DNA of 64,000 bases, from positions 23,886,455-23,950,454 of the forward strand of contig CAIIXF020000002.1 of assembly GCA_903813345.2 (NCBI GenBank), read 5' to 3'. Origin of the DNA: Owenia fusiformis. Taxonomy: Eukaryota; Annelida; Polychaeta; Sabellida; Oweniidae. This document shows positions 35,301 to 41,631 of the stretch, one piece after another. A program made the translations under genes and the position numbers. The notes beneath the pieces were generated by a model, which saw nothing but the letters and a program-made list of their open reading frames with translations, had not been told where the DNA came from and made no database searches. The number at the start of each line of letters is the position of its first letter. Positions within the stretch are counted from its first letter, which is position 1.

Positions 35301-37765
35301 CTTTAACTTTTGAACCCCATCCATTTATTTCCGCGCAACATTCAAAATGCGCTTTATAATCAACCCATGGAGTTTCACCTGAGTATCTATCTGGAGCCAT
35401 TGCTGGTTTGCTTAACTTCCTAACGCTACTTTCTTTATTTAGGACACTTGAATCATTCAAATTACCCAGAATATCATTGTCTTCATTATCGTTGAAATCT
35501 ATTAAATTCATTGTCTTCTTGTCAGGTTTCATTGGTTTGTTTGCAAAACTTTCATTTTTTTCTTGAGAATAATGTGTACTTTCAAGGACAGGTTGTTGAC
35601 TCTTAATTTTTTTTGGCCCTGACAAAGTTTCAATATCTACAAAATTTCCTGATGAATCAACATATGTTACAATTGGAGTTAAATCATGCGTCTCGGCAAA
35701 CAGTTTGATCCGTACATCGTCAAGTTTTTGCTTAGCTACATTTCTAGGCTTTTGCATTTTGTCATTTGAAACACCTTGACTATTTAACCTCATCGTATCA
35801 TTAACTACATCGTTAAAATGAGTCAATTTGGGATCTGAGATTTCAAAGCTTTCACGAGCGCTAAACCCAGGAGGCGGAGGCCTGTCAGTAGGTGATTTAC
35901 TAGGTCTCATTGTGCTGAAACTCTTAGAATCATACCCTGAAGTTTCAAATGTATTTCCCGATGCAGTCTGTTTAATCCCGGGGTCACTCTGAAAAGTTTG
36001 CAATTTGCTATTTACATCTTCCCGTTTGTTATACGCGACCTCCCCATCGTCATACTTTTCTTGAACATTTTTGTCACCGTTATCAGTTCCCCCGACGGCA
36101 CCTAAACTGTGTAAATCCCCATTTTCACCTTGATCTTCCGCTTGATCTTTCCCTTCCATATTCACAAGGTATCAACTTCTATTTAATGAATGAGCTATAC
36201 TCTATACATAATATCAAAACACAAACAGAATCAAGTACGCTTTTATCATCAATACAGGGATTTTTACAAAATACAAAGACCAAAAACTAGATCTCGAACA
36301 TTCAAATCAAATATTCTCAATTCATAATTTCGTCTAACACCAATTCGGGACAATCCTAACACTATAGCCACAGCCAAACAAATAGATACGCGCTCGATTT
36401 TGCCAATTTTAAAGCAATGCGTCTTAGCATGCGCAATTGTAGAAATAAAGGATAGAAAGAAAGTAAAAGAAAGTGTTTTTGAAGTAACTAAAACAGGAGC
36501 CTGTTACATGAGCTTCTTGTTGATAGCAAATACAGAAATTAGTACAACGCTGAAATGCAAGCGTTTTCGTATTTCAATTTTAAAAGTAACTACAACGGGA
36601 GCCCGTCTTCATTACTAAATGATGATTCCCTTAACAATAGCACGTGTAAACATAAAATATCCTTGACTCTTTGTCTTCTTTTTGTTCACAAGATCAAGGT
36701 AAAGTTACGCATAAATTAACTGAGCGTACACAAAGGCAAGATCATTATCAGTCGTTTAAGTGAAGATCGTCAACTTAAATGCATGCATAAACAAACATTG
36801 TGCATAAAGACAAAGTTAATATCTAATAGTACAGTGAACACAAATACTCTTCATTCAAAGTAAACTGATATGAAGACAAAATCCTAAAGAAAGAGTTGAA
36901 GAGAACTAATCTTCACTCTTCAGTATAGAATAAACCTAACTTAAAAGAGAGAAACGAAGAGAACTAATCTCCGCTCTTTTGTAAGAGTAAAGCTAAATTG
37001 AAGATGCGAAGAGAACTAATCTCCACTCTTCAGTAAAAGTTAATCAAATTTAAAGATGTGAAGAGAACTAATCTCCACTCTTAAATGAAAATAAATACAC
37101 TAAAACTGCGAAAATAATCTCTTTACAAGACAAAGACCAATCCCACCGCTGCCACCAATGAAGCTTCGAGCTTTGTTGTTTAAATAGCTCTGTGGGTTCT
37201 TCATAAAATAATATGGATTGGTCTTGTAATGTAAAAAAGACAAGATTAACACAGAATTAATATACTCATAAAACTATACTTTATTCCAAGTAAAAGACTA
37301 AACATGCACAATTACACTCTTCAGTATAAAATAAAACTGTTCAAAGATAAAGAAAGAATGAAAATGAGATTAATAAGATGAAAATAAATGATGTGTGATG
37401 TTCCCCCCGATCTAACTCTCTACTGAATGAAGCCCAAAATTTCTCTTAAATACCCCCAAGTTATAGGAAATGAAAGGCAAACCCTACAAAACCTATAAGA
37501 AACCCATTTAAAGATGGCAGCACAATACGGTGAATCAACATGAAAAATGCTATAATTCAAACAGGTTGTTTGGAAAGCTACTACTGAAGTCGGGTGTGGG
37601 GTAACTCAAGTTCAAAGCGCTGATGCCAGTCGAACAGAAACCTATGTGGCATGCCAATATCTTCCAAGTGGGAATTTCAACTTAAAACTACCAACGGATG
37701 AAAGTTTTGAAGCCTCGAGATTAAGAAATTGGGGAGAAAACGTTTTGCCTTTAAAAAGACGCTGA
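20392..37765 (+). CDS. Secreted CAP/SCP-domain protein with TEPP stalk, copy 2 (interrupted by LTR element in last intron)
   Basis: Coding exons are 20392-20487, 22320-23800, 25117-25195 and 37565-37765; if spliced like copy 1 they give 618 residues. Parts: signal peptide (1-22), a six-cysteine basic domain enlarged by about 70 residues rich in Lys/Ser/Pro (repeats like KKSPRKSPRK), a stalk with six to seven 12-residue units (TEPPIESSAESP type) followed by TEPP units (about 168-437), then the CAP domain with HAFEHSHG, GENLY, WYDEIEYYSY, GHFTQ and YVACQYLPSGNF. The last exon encodes exactly the same 66 residues as copy 1 with five silent differences. Its intron now contains an 11.87-kb retrotransposon ending six bases before the acceptor AG, so correct splicing is in doubt. 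Apart from that the gene looks intact. Confidence 0.85.
20504..20921. repeat. Possible insertion bounded by a 12-bp inverted repeat
   Basis: AGATGCGAGTAG at 20504 is matched by CTACTCGCATCT ending at 20921. The enclosed 418 bp is absent from the equivalent intron of CAP gene 1, where the flanking homologous sequence is continuous. Its family is unknown. Confidence 0.4.
21410..21970 (+). repeat. A/C-rich, G-poor degenerate repeat in CAP gene 2 intron
   Basis: About 560 bp are dominated by ACAACAC and CACAACC motifs with a strong strand asymmetry. A loose unit of about 90 bp recurs ('AATTGTGACTACAATATACCC' type, here at about 21612 and 21690). The small ORFs on both strands are by-products of composition. 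Confidence 0.75.
22740..23534 (+). repeat. Coding minisatellite (stalk, CAP gene 2)
   Basis: Two arrays are joined. The first has 36-bp units coding TEPPIESSAESP (about 22852-23070); the second has 12-bp TEPP-type units with TELP, NEPP, TESP and TETP variants. The 36-bp unit looks like a secondary amplification of a mutated run of three 12-bp units. Three long ORFs in other frames over this array are artefacts. Confidence 0.9.
24237..24982. mobile_element. Fold-back element with long terminal inverted repeats
   Basis: 24237-24315 (AAAGGATTGGTATCGATATG at the left edge) is mirrored by 24905-24982 (CATATCGATACCCATCCTTT at the right edge). Inner arms also pair ('ATACAAAGGAAATTTTGGTTGATTT' region with 24675-24695). 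No ORF. It lies in the intron before exon 4 of CAP gene 2. Confidence 0.8.
25687..26082 (-). repeat. 3' LTR of the Ty3-type element
   Basis: In element orientation it starts TATAGCATTTTTC and ends CGAAGCTTCA. It carries a TATA-like box (TATTTAAG, 25973-25980 minus), a CATTCAGT initiator-like stretch about 30 bases later, and AATAAA at 25808-25813 (minus). The 5' end is TA rather than the usual TG. Confidence 0.9.
26083..26097 (-). other. Polypurine tract
   Basis: On the minus strand TTTGGGTGGGGGTTG directly precedes the 3' LTR. This is the expected primer for plus-strand DNA synthesis. Confidence 0.75.
26642..27448 (-). CDS. ORF3: basic C2H2-finger protein of the LTR element
   Basis: 268 residues, starting MSSNSSSDWGQPKYLNDKHS. 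A single zinc-finger-like motif (about residues 62-84, RYCKIPGCDYYTKYSTGDIT then KHMKARH) has spacing C-x4-C-x13-H-x4-H. It is followed by strongly basic tracts, including PKKKVVK and PKKRKQKK that resemble nuclear localisation signals, and repeated TSTPKK/TSTPIA segments. The acidic/hydrophobic C-terminus (about 195-268) may be a separate domain. It lies between pol and the 3' LTR in the same orientation, where errantiviruses carry env, but it has no signal peptide or membrane segment. I do not recognise the family. A nuclear DNA- or RNA-binding accessory protein is a reasonable guess only. A 91-codon ORF at 26202-26477 between it and the LTR is unsupported. Confidence 0.75.
   Translation of the reverse strand: MSSNSSSDWGQPKYLNDKHSEAMRELLGTSTLKSHTKEFDLAAKLFDEHSKTTKKTKVKRYCKIPGCDYYTKYSTGDITKHMKARHSMTTTPKKKVVKQDEMPITQVPKKRKQKKPTTSTPKEGGKRHGGLKEFTKKKRQQNHGFMTSTPKKRFTTYPITSTPIATKTLEEDASMLAMPESEVAEIPKQQTHSHDRKIVTYHGAIKVTYENIPDDHPILFEVKPSREQLSTPGVLVDDIGSVEIKINNKEDLDVIKLLGLRVIRTFRK
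27514..27521 (-). promoter_or_regulatory. Internal TATA box for ORF3
   Basis: TATAAATA on the minus strand lies about 66 bases upstream of the ORF3 start codon (27446-27448). A start about 30 bases downstream would give a leader of about 36 bases. No splice acceptor is needed to express ORF3 if this promoter works. Confidence 0.6.
27530..30256 (-). other. Non-coding 3' internal region of the LTR element with spaced repeats
   Basis: About 2.7 kb of AT-rich sequence without a long ORF. Four spaced copies of TCAACTTAGATGCRATATCC lie at about 29240, 29321, 29407 and 29505. The segments between copies 3 and 4 also repeat ('CTAGCTAACTTATCAACTTAG'). The function is unknown; a regulatory or packaging role, or a decayed gene, could explain its retention. 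Confidence 0.7.
30257..34462 (-). CDS. pol: Pol polyprotein (protease, reverse transcriptase, RNase H, integrase)
   Basis: 1401 residues from the ATG at 34462; the true start is probably a frameshift from gag near 34519. Domains in order: aspartic protease with LLDTGATVTVIS (about 27-38); RT with LCIDYRKLNSV, SMDLAASYHQIPM, FGLCNAGG and the catalytic YIDD; RNase H with MDCDASNFHIGGVL and RSDHGALTWL; integrase zinc finger HHCC (GHMAIKRTKDRV to CTTCQKR) and core D,D,E in AFDILGP, LHSDQGRNFE and DGMIERHNR; then a GPY-type module (HWTGPYMVVKKI). The C-terminus is a Glu/Asn-rich tail. All catalytic residues I can check are present. The usual 'NAPATF' of RT reads NAGGTM. It makes and integrates the element's DNA. 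Confidence 0.95.
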   Translation of the reverse strand: MRTRIERAKQGMYVKGRLNNTVDVAFLLDTGATVTVISLDKYSEIPFSRKGRLRPVSRRVSGADGQPFKCGIEGECDLNIQVGDCEVETLVIVADIPTPGLLGMDFITKFGVSIDFKTFEFVMSRPTEISHKSSVKCLDADCNDICATVISKDTMYIPAGHEAILQGHILEQAESCDKGIKVVEPLENGSLNKQNVCVARVLVDSSSPLVPVRVYNPGEKSVTVHENTRIAVLSPISDVLDTSSIEGEVINNVNNVKKNEKDRPNKMPKHLQDLWQRSQENLSENDHESVKELLIKYQSVFCKDDYDLGRTNQVEHKIDTENARPIKQKPRRFPMWKQQEAQKQIDKMLEKGLIKHSQSPWASPVVLVKKAGSVNKWRLCIDYRKLNSVTVKDCYPIPRIDTVLNQMGKSKFYCSMDLAASYHQIPMEESSKPKTAFITEGGFYEYEVMSFGLCNAGGTMERLIENVLRGLSPEICLLYIDDIVCWGSSLEEMNERLGTIFEKLIGANLKIRPDKTFLYQKTVKFLGFMIGEEGVSMDPDKVDAILKYPRPRCVRDARAFIGTASYYRKFIKDFSLIVRPIIKLTEKQSKFVWNEDCEAAMDRVKSLLTKAPILAFPLPDCEFIMDCDASNFHIGGVLSQKQGDVERVICYGHKTLSKAERNYSVTRREMLAVIFFIQYWKHYLYGKRFTVRSDHGALTWLMSIRNPTGQVARYIEILSSYDFKLIHRPGRLHSNCDGLSRYREPDNSEIPSEEENCTSFIEKSAPVIYSSDVIKLNTGEADTVESGKVCKRCCNDLDSIKSKIEEQRDCQGLKEEKSNKEPTTKVTSLLRTVTKVDVKNTMSLDCPQVELEEGWSLSEIIEAQKNDNTIKDIYHMKTSGRERPKWEEISHMDKEFKTYWGQWDTIQCFDGILCRKYAAGDSDKTWWQIILPECYRKKVLNAMHNNITAGHMAIKRTKDRVKQRYYWPCLSKSVYRFIKRCTTCQKRNNPVRKPRGALHQYVVGAPLERVAFDILGPLVETKNRNKYVLVIGDYFTKWKECYAMKDQTASTVAKLFVDEFVTRFGTPRELHSDQGRNFESDIMKDIYEILGIKKTRTTPWHPRSDGMIERHNRTFIEMLSKYIDSNQDTWDECLPLISMAYRSSIHESTGESPAAMMLGRELELPLDVVTDPPRVEEDDELKTDYVEVLRQNFRDSYNHARVCLKKAHVRQKRQHNARLSATVYKKYDVVWMYNPTRVKGKSFKLMCHWTGPYMVVKKISDVVYKIQQTARSKPRIIHHDKLKRYHGDEFKTWEIHEKGIDECVEFSDANTQTSFVEEMISSTEELNEEEQQTENEVETYKNDEDSEINGLDKHVSLQEEKDSNSDTTVSTKNQNEDKKSSNGVLRRNARNRRAPTRYGWD
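34474..36159 (-). CDS. gag: Gag protein of the LTR element
   Basis: About 561 residues from the ATG at 36159-36157; an in-frame GTG two codons earlier is not the likely start. The N-terminal 230 residues are acidic and probably disordered. The capsid-like part follows (about 250-430) with DRYSGETPWVDYKAHFECCA, LRGPAQQVV and FGTEGQGARFEAEL. Then come a short coiled coil (EEVEKLTKRVN) and one zinc knuckle CFNCQGYGHRFMAC (C-x2-C-x4-H-x4-C), and a basic Arg/Asn/Gly tail. It should package the element's RNA. The stop TAA is at 34474-34476, and pol is in the -1 frame with overlap. Confidence 0.93.
   Translation of the reverse strand: MEGKDQAEDQGENGDLHSLGAVGGTDNGDKNVQEKYDDGEVAYNKREDVNSKLQTFQSDPGIKQTASGNTFETSGYDSKSFSTMRPSKSPTDRPPPPGFSARESFEISDPKLTHFNDVVNDTMRLNSQGVSNDKMQKPRNVAKQKLDDVRIKLFAETHDLTPIVTYVDSSGNFVDIETLSGPKKIKSQQPVLESTHYSQEKNESFANKPMKPDKKTMNLIDFNDNEDNDILGNLNDSSVLNKESSVRKLSKPAMAPDRYSGETPWVDYKAHFECCAEINGWGSKVKASFLAASLRGPAQQVVGDMPEEKRCQYDELIARLSRRFGTEGQGARFEAELKRRRRKQNESLAELGHNIRRLTNLAYPELPDEKSRERFAINHFIDALNDHNLKLSVFQAKCKNLDEAIRVAIETESFVENTNSRVRFSNENRRFVRSMSGQETEDSLDEVRALKEEVEKLTKRVNADQKTNYEKKENVRTPDQQRHLNFVQRGAPGTNKNSQLKCFNCQGYGHRFMACPSPKNANRGQNDSFYQKFEGSRYGKANNGSGNFNRQGPRSTARPET
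34486..34525 (-). promoter_or_regulatory. Predicted -1 ribosomal frameshift signal between gag and pol
   Basis: On the minus strand GGGAAAC (34525-34519) matches the X-XXY-YYZ slippery pattern, with gag codons GGA AAC in the correct phase. After five bases a 7-bp stem CCGGCAG / CTGCC(C)GG (34513-34507 with 34493-34486, one bulged C) encloses a 13-base loop. Slipping back one base enters the pol frame, which is open from here to the pol ATG. This is the classical arrangement for making Gag-Pol. Confidence 0.75.
36898..37085 (-). repeat. Four tandem 52-58-bp repeats in the element's 5' leader
   Basis: Each unit has GAAGAGAACTAATCTYCRCT on the plus strand, starting at 36898, 36956, 37008 and 37060, followed by variable AT-rich spacer. 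They lie between the primer site and gag, in untranslated RNA. The LTR holds a related ACTCTTCAGTATAAAATAAA stretch. Confidence 0.85.
37140..37157 (-). other. tRNA-Leu primer-binding site
   Basis: On the minus strand TGGTGGCAGCGGTGGGAT follows the 5' LTR after one base. It is complementary to the 3' end of animal tRNA-Leu (ATCCCACCGCTGCCA plus CCA). Confidence 0.85.
37159..37554 (-). repeat. 5' LTR of the Ty3-type element
   Basis: Identical by eye over all 396 bases to 25687-26082. It acts as promoter for the gag-pol RNA; TATTTAAG is at 37445-37452 (minus) and the polyadenylation signal at 37280-37285 (minus). Its outer end lies 10 bases from exon 5 of CAP gene 2. Confidence 0.93.
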
Positions 37766-37842
37766 AGCTTCCGACGGCTTTTATTGGCAGAATCCAACAA
37801 TTTTTGCCTAGGTTATTTTTCAAAGTTCATGTATATGATGTA

Positions 37843-37848
37843 AATAAA
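37843..37848 (+). terminator. Polyadenylation signal of CAP gene 2
   Basis: AATAAA lies about 80 bases after the stop, conserved in position with copy 1. The following 37866-38700 has no recognisable gene. Confidence 0.7.
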
Positions 37849-38729
37849 CATAATGTATTGAAATATGGAAATAAAATAGGCCTTCAGAAAACAAAAAAAG
37901 TCGTTGATTTTCTTGTTGATTCATACCGTCTAGTCTACACAAGGGCTGTACCAAATTAAGTGTGACAGTAGAACGCGTGGGGTAAGGTAAAACACGAGGG
38001 TGATGAAATTTGAACAAACTGATGTTTTCAATGTTCCAGAAAGATCTGGTCTAGTTTCGAGATATTTTTACATGTAAATGTCTATCACAATATCAAAAAC
38101 AGTGAACTTTACAATGAATTTCATAGTTAAACCTTTACAAACTGCGAAAAACAAGCCTAACCATCGACAAGGTACAGTGACAAAATATACCGTAGTACAC
38201 TTTAGATGTACGATGTCACTATTTAACCGATTCGAAGCAAAGACAATGATGTAGGTTTTTTAAAAATAATCTGAGGAATGCATTAAGGATTTCATGTTTG
38301 GTTTTTTGTGTATTCGTTAAGGAAGACATTTAACTTTCTAATACCGTTGAAAGATTTTCGAACAGTGCTCGATTTTTCCGGCATAGTCAATCTACCCATA
38401 TTAGTTTGATTTAGAACTTTCGGGTCACGCAAATAGCTACGCGAAATGCATAGTTGGAAAAATATTGACCAATCAAATTTCGTCCTTTTTGAGTGCTTTT
38501 TCAGTACATATTTGCGAACGTTCTGATTCAAAGAGCGAACCGCGAAAGGGAGAATTGGTCGGTTGGAAAATGTTGTGTTACACATTTCCTTTGATCATTT
38601 CCTCCCCTGTCGTCTAAGAGTGTCGAAGATTGTTGAAGATTTAATAAGTATTAACATTTTGGCTATAATTTCAAAAATCATACATGTAAGCTATGTTGTC
38701 AACTCGAATGTACATGTACGTTGTCCCAT

Positions 38730-39236
38730 TGAATAGAGTTCGCAACGGTACTGAAAACTAGTACCGGTAACCGTCACGCTAATAACCGTACCGTTACCGA
38801 AATACCTATAAAAATATGTAAGATAAAATGCCAATGCGCTGCCACCCCCACTTTGTTCCTAACTCTCTCTGTAGCTTCTCAAGTCTATATGCATACATGG
38901 TGCAAGACCGATTTGAACCCATACTGATGAATTTCGCGAAATAGTATGTAACTATCTTACGAATCAAAATGTATTTTTAGTTTTAAATTAAATGACGACC
39001 AAGACGAGCCAAGCTAACAATTGGGCAGCTATTTGTCATCAGCATCCAAGTTTATTGACTGTCTTGAGTTCTCAGAAAGTAAACGGAGTTTGGCTGAAAC
39101 ATATCATGCTATTCCTGCGTCATCCATGTCAAGTGAACGGCAGTTCAGTGCAGCTGGCAACACCATCACTTCCAAACGGGCATGACTTCAACCTGATGTT
39201 GTCAATGCCTTGTTGTTCGTAAATGAGTGTAATCGA
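38730..39236 (+). pseudogene. hAT transposon relic (C-terminal transposase fragment)
   Basis: The frame covering about 39082-39235 reads ETYHAIPASSMSSERQFSAA, GNTITSKRA, a TGA, then LQPDVVNALLFVNEC. This is the conserved hAT dimerisation domain, with CGA to TGA decay at the usual Arg. The upstream part is out of frame. At 38735-38815 a run of GTACCGGTAACCG / AACCGTACCGTTACCG motifs resembles hAT subterminal sequence. Confidence 0.8.
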
Positions 39237-39324
39237 AGTGTTGATACACATTAGCAGTTAGATTAAAGTTTCAATTTGCCTTTGAAACAACATCTTATAT
39301 CAAAAGAATGGATATTGAGAGTTT

Positions 39325-39392
39325 GGATGTATTCATATTCATACCAAACATTCATATATGTATTCATATTCATACCAAACATTCATATATAT
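39325..39392 (+). repeat. Two tandem copies of a 31-bp unit
   Basis: GTATTCATATTCATACCAAA plus 11 bases occurs twice in a row. A poly-G run of about 14 lies shortly downstream at 39514-39527. Confidence 0.8.
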
Positions 39393-39846
39393 TTTACAGT
39401 GGAATTCCTTAAATAAATGCAACATATTTACCAATTTGGATTTCCTGCATAATGGTAAAATGTTAATGATATAGTTTTTGATAAAACCCCAGGGCCGTAG
39501 CCAGCTTTCAGTCGGGGGGGGGGGGGGTGTAATCGCCAAAATATTTGCGGTTTTCAGTCAGGGGGTGCGATCGTGACATAAGGGAGGCAAAAAAAGATTT
39601 GTTTTGAATGTTTACAAAAATGATGCAAGCTTCAAACTAAAAATAATTTTAAAGCTCTTTTCTTCATCTACCTAATGTTTGTATTTTATTGCTTGTGGGG
39701 AGGATGTGCGAACCCCTCGCTCCCCTTGTTACGCTTATAAACCCAATTAGAATTCCCAAGGAATCAACTTTATTAATTATATGTGCATATGTGAAAATAA
39801 GCTTGCATGTAGAAATTGCGTTGTATGCAAACCTTCCCCCGACCGA

Positions 39847-40019
39847 CCAGGTGTAAAGGGTAGGAGGTCCTATCAAATTATGGTCCTACTCTCCATTGAT
39901 TTATATGGTGACCGAAATACAACTCTTTCCCTCATTATCTTATACACAATCATGGCCAGTAAGGGCCGTTAAGAAAGGGGACCTTAATCCCCGGGGGACC
40001 ATCATTTCTTTCACACCGG
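39847..40019. mobile_element. MITE, family A copy 3
   Basis: About 173 bp, left end CAGGTGTAAAGGGTAGGAGG (slightly decayed) and right end TTTCACACCGG. Most of its length aligns with 16670-16848. Confidence 0.85.
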
Positions 40020-40604
40020 TTATAATTATGGCTTTTGAATGATGTCTACCCCTTGATGCATGCATCGGTTAATAAGTGGTGTTAAGAATATTGGTGTAGG
40101 CCCTGGTGAAGGGAAATGTCATAAAGATTAATCATTTGACGTATATCGTGATATAGCCGCGCCACCTTTGTCTTTATCCTTCCAAACGCAAACGGCAGAT
40201 AAGAGGGGTTCTGGCGTACCCGAATGTTTGACGTAGGATTAAAAAGGAATGAATGATTGATCATTATTAATCTGGTGCTTAATAAGCCACTTACAATATA
40301 TAATTTTAATTCTAAAATGATACGTGACGTCACAATAACTAGAAGATTTTATTTACTGGTCTATGTTGGAGTATGTATGACCGCTAAAATTCATAAATAC
40401 AAATATTTATCGTAACAAAGACCTCGATTTTATGATTTATGTCAGATATATGACCTCAAATTTTATTCTGCCATTGACAAACACCTCAATCGCCAAGCGA
40501 TTTCGGTCTTATGACAATGAACAGAATAAATGTTTTGGTCATACTGTATATCACGCCATAAATCATAAAATATATAAATACTATAATAGTAAAGAGTGAA
40601 CACA

Positions 40605-41605
40605 ATGGCTGAAGGCTACAATAACACATCACTCTGGGTAAAAATAGAATTAGATAGAGTATTTGCAAAGGAAATGGACATAGCAAAGATCATATATGAT
40701 GAATTAGGACCTGACAGTGTCAGTAATGAGGATATTAAAGGTGTTCAAATGGTGCGAGTAAAATGGCGTAGCATCACTATTGTTTACTGCAAAGACCCTA
40801 AGGTAAAACGGACACTACTCGCGATAGGCCAGATTACAATAGACGATCAACTTGTGCAAATAGGAAGCTATACCAGGGAAGTGTACACGCCCCCTGAGCG
40901 AGTGTCTATTCATGGGATACCTCTCCATTGTCCAAACGATGAGGTGTCTGAATGGATAAGTGAAAGAGTGGATATCACCAGCCCCATACAGTATGCATAT
41001 AAGGTTGAAGGCAACATTCGCATCAACTCAGGTAACAGATTTCTATATGGGCATGTGAAGGAGGGAGTCATCTTTCCTCGGTACAACACCTATTCGACTT
41101 CAGACCCGTTTGATGAGGATGACATTGTTGATCTTGATGTCACCATATATATCAACAGCCAGCCAATCAACTGCACTCGGTGCAAGGCCTTGGATCATTT
41201 TGGTCGTGAGTGTCCAAATAATCGCAAACGTGGCAACGATAATGCTTGTCGAAAATGTTTAAAAGAAGTGCACTTCCTCGCGAATGCCCAGAGAACGAAC
41301 AGCCTAAGGAAGAAACTGAGACAGTTGCGACAGTTGAGATTGAAGAAACTGAAGAAATAGAAACACCAAGTGAAACGAGAGACAGTGAACAAGATGATAC
41401 TGAGCCTAAGATAAGTCAGATAAGAAGATCAGATGAAGTCAAAGTGAAACCCACAATTAAAGAAACAAACACCAAAACACAACAGAGCAAAAATGAAGAA
41501 ACTCCAAAACTAGTTGGGAAGCGTGTACAGAACTTTACACCACCAAGTACAGAACGCCCTCCTAAGAAAAACGTTGTGAAGATAAAAAGCAACAAACATA
41601 GATAA
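40605..41605 (+). pseudogene. LINE ORF1 (Tx1/L1-like), frameshifted
   Basis: From ATG 40605 the frame reads MAEGYNNTSLWVKIELDRVF through a nucleic-acid-binding region to a zinc knuckle CTRCKALDHFGREC (C-x2-C-x4-H-x4-C). A second knuckle starts CRKC, then a one-base frameshift near 41268 moves the rest into another frame (PRECPENEQPKEETET onward), ending at 41605 in a Glu/Thr/Lys-rich tail. It would be an RNA-binding protein of about 335 residues. The lesion makes it inactive. Confidence 0.85.
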
Positions 41606-41631
41606 TTGATACACCCCATGACATCCAACAT

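Larger units (their letters stand above)
25687..37554 (-). mobile_element. Full-length Ty3-type LTR retrotransposon with a third ORF
   Basis: Two 396-bp LTRs, identical by eye, flank an internal region coding on the minus strand in the order gag, pol, ORF3. The target duplication is ATTC (25683-25686 and 37555-37558). The 5' LTR is at the right (37159-37554). Primer site, polypurine tract, LTR TATA box and polyadenylation signal are all present, and gag, pol and ORF3 have no internal stops. LTR identity and open ORFs point to a very recent insertion. pol order (protease, RT, RNase H, integrase) places it in the Ty3 superfamily. Between pol and ORF3 lies about 2.8 kb with no long ORF. A tyrosine-recombinase or envelope gene was not seen. 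Confidence 0.95.
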
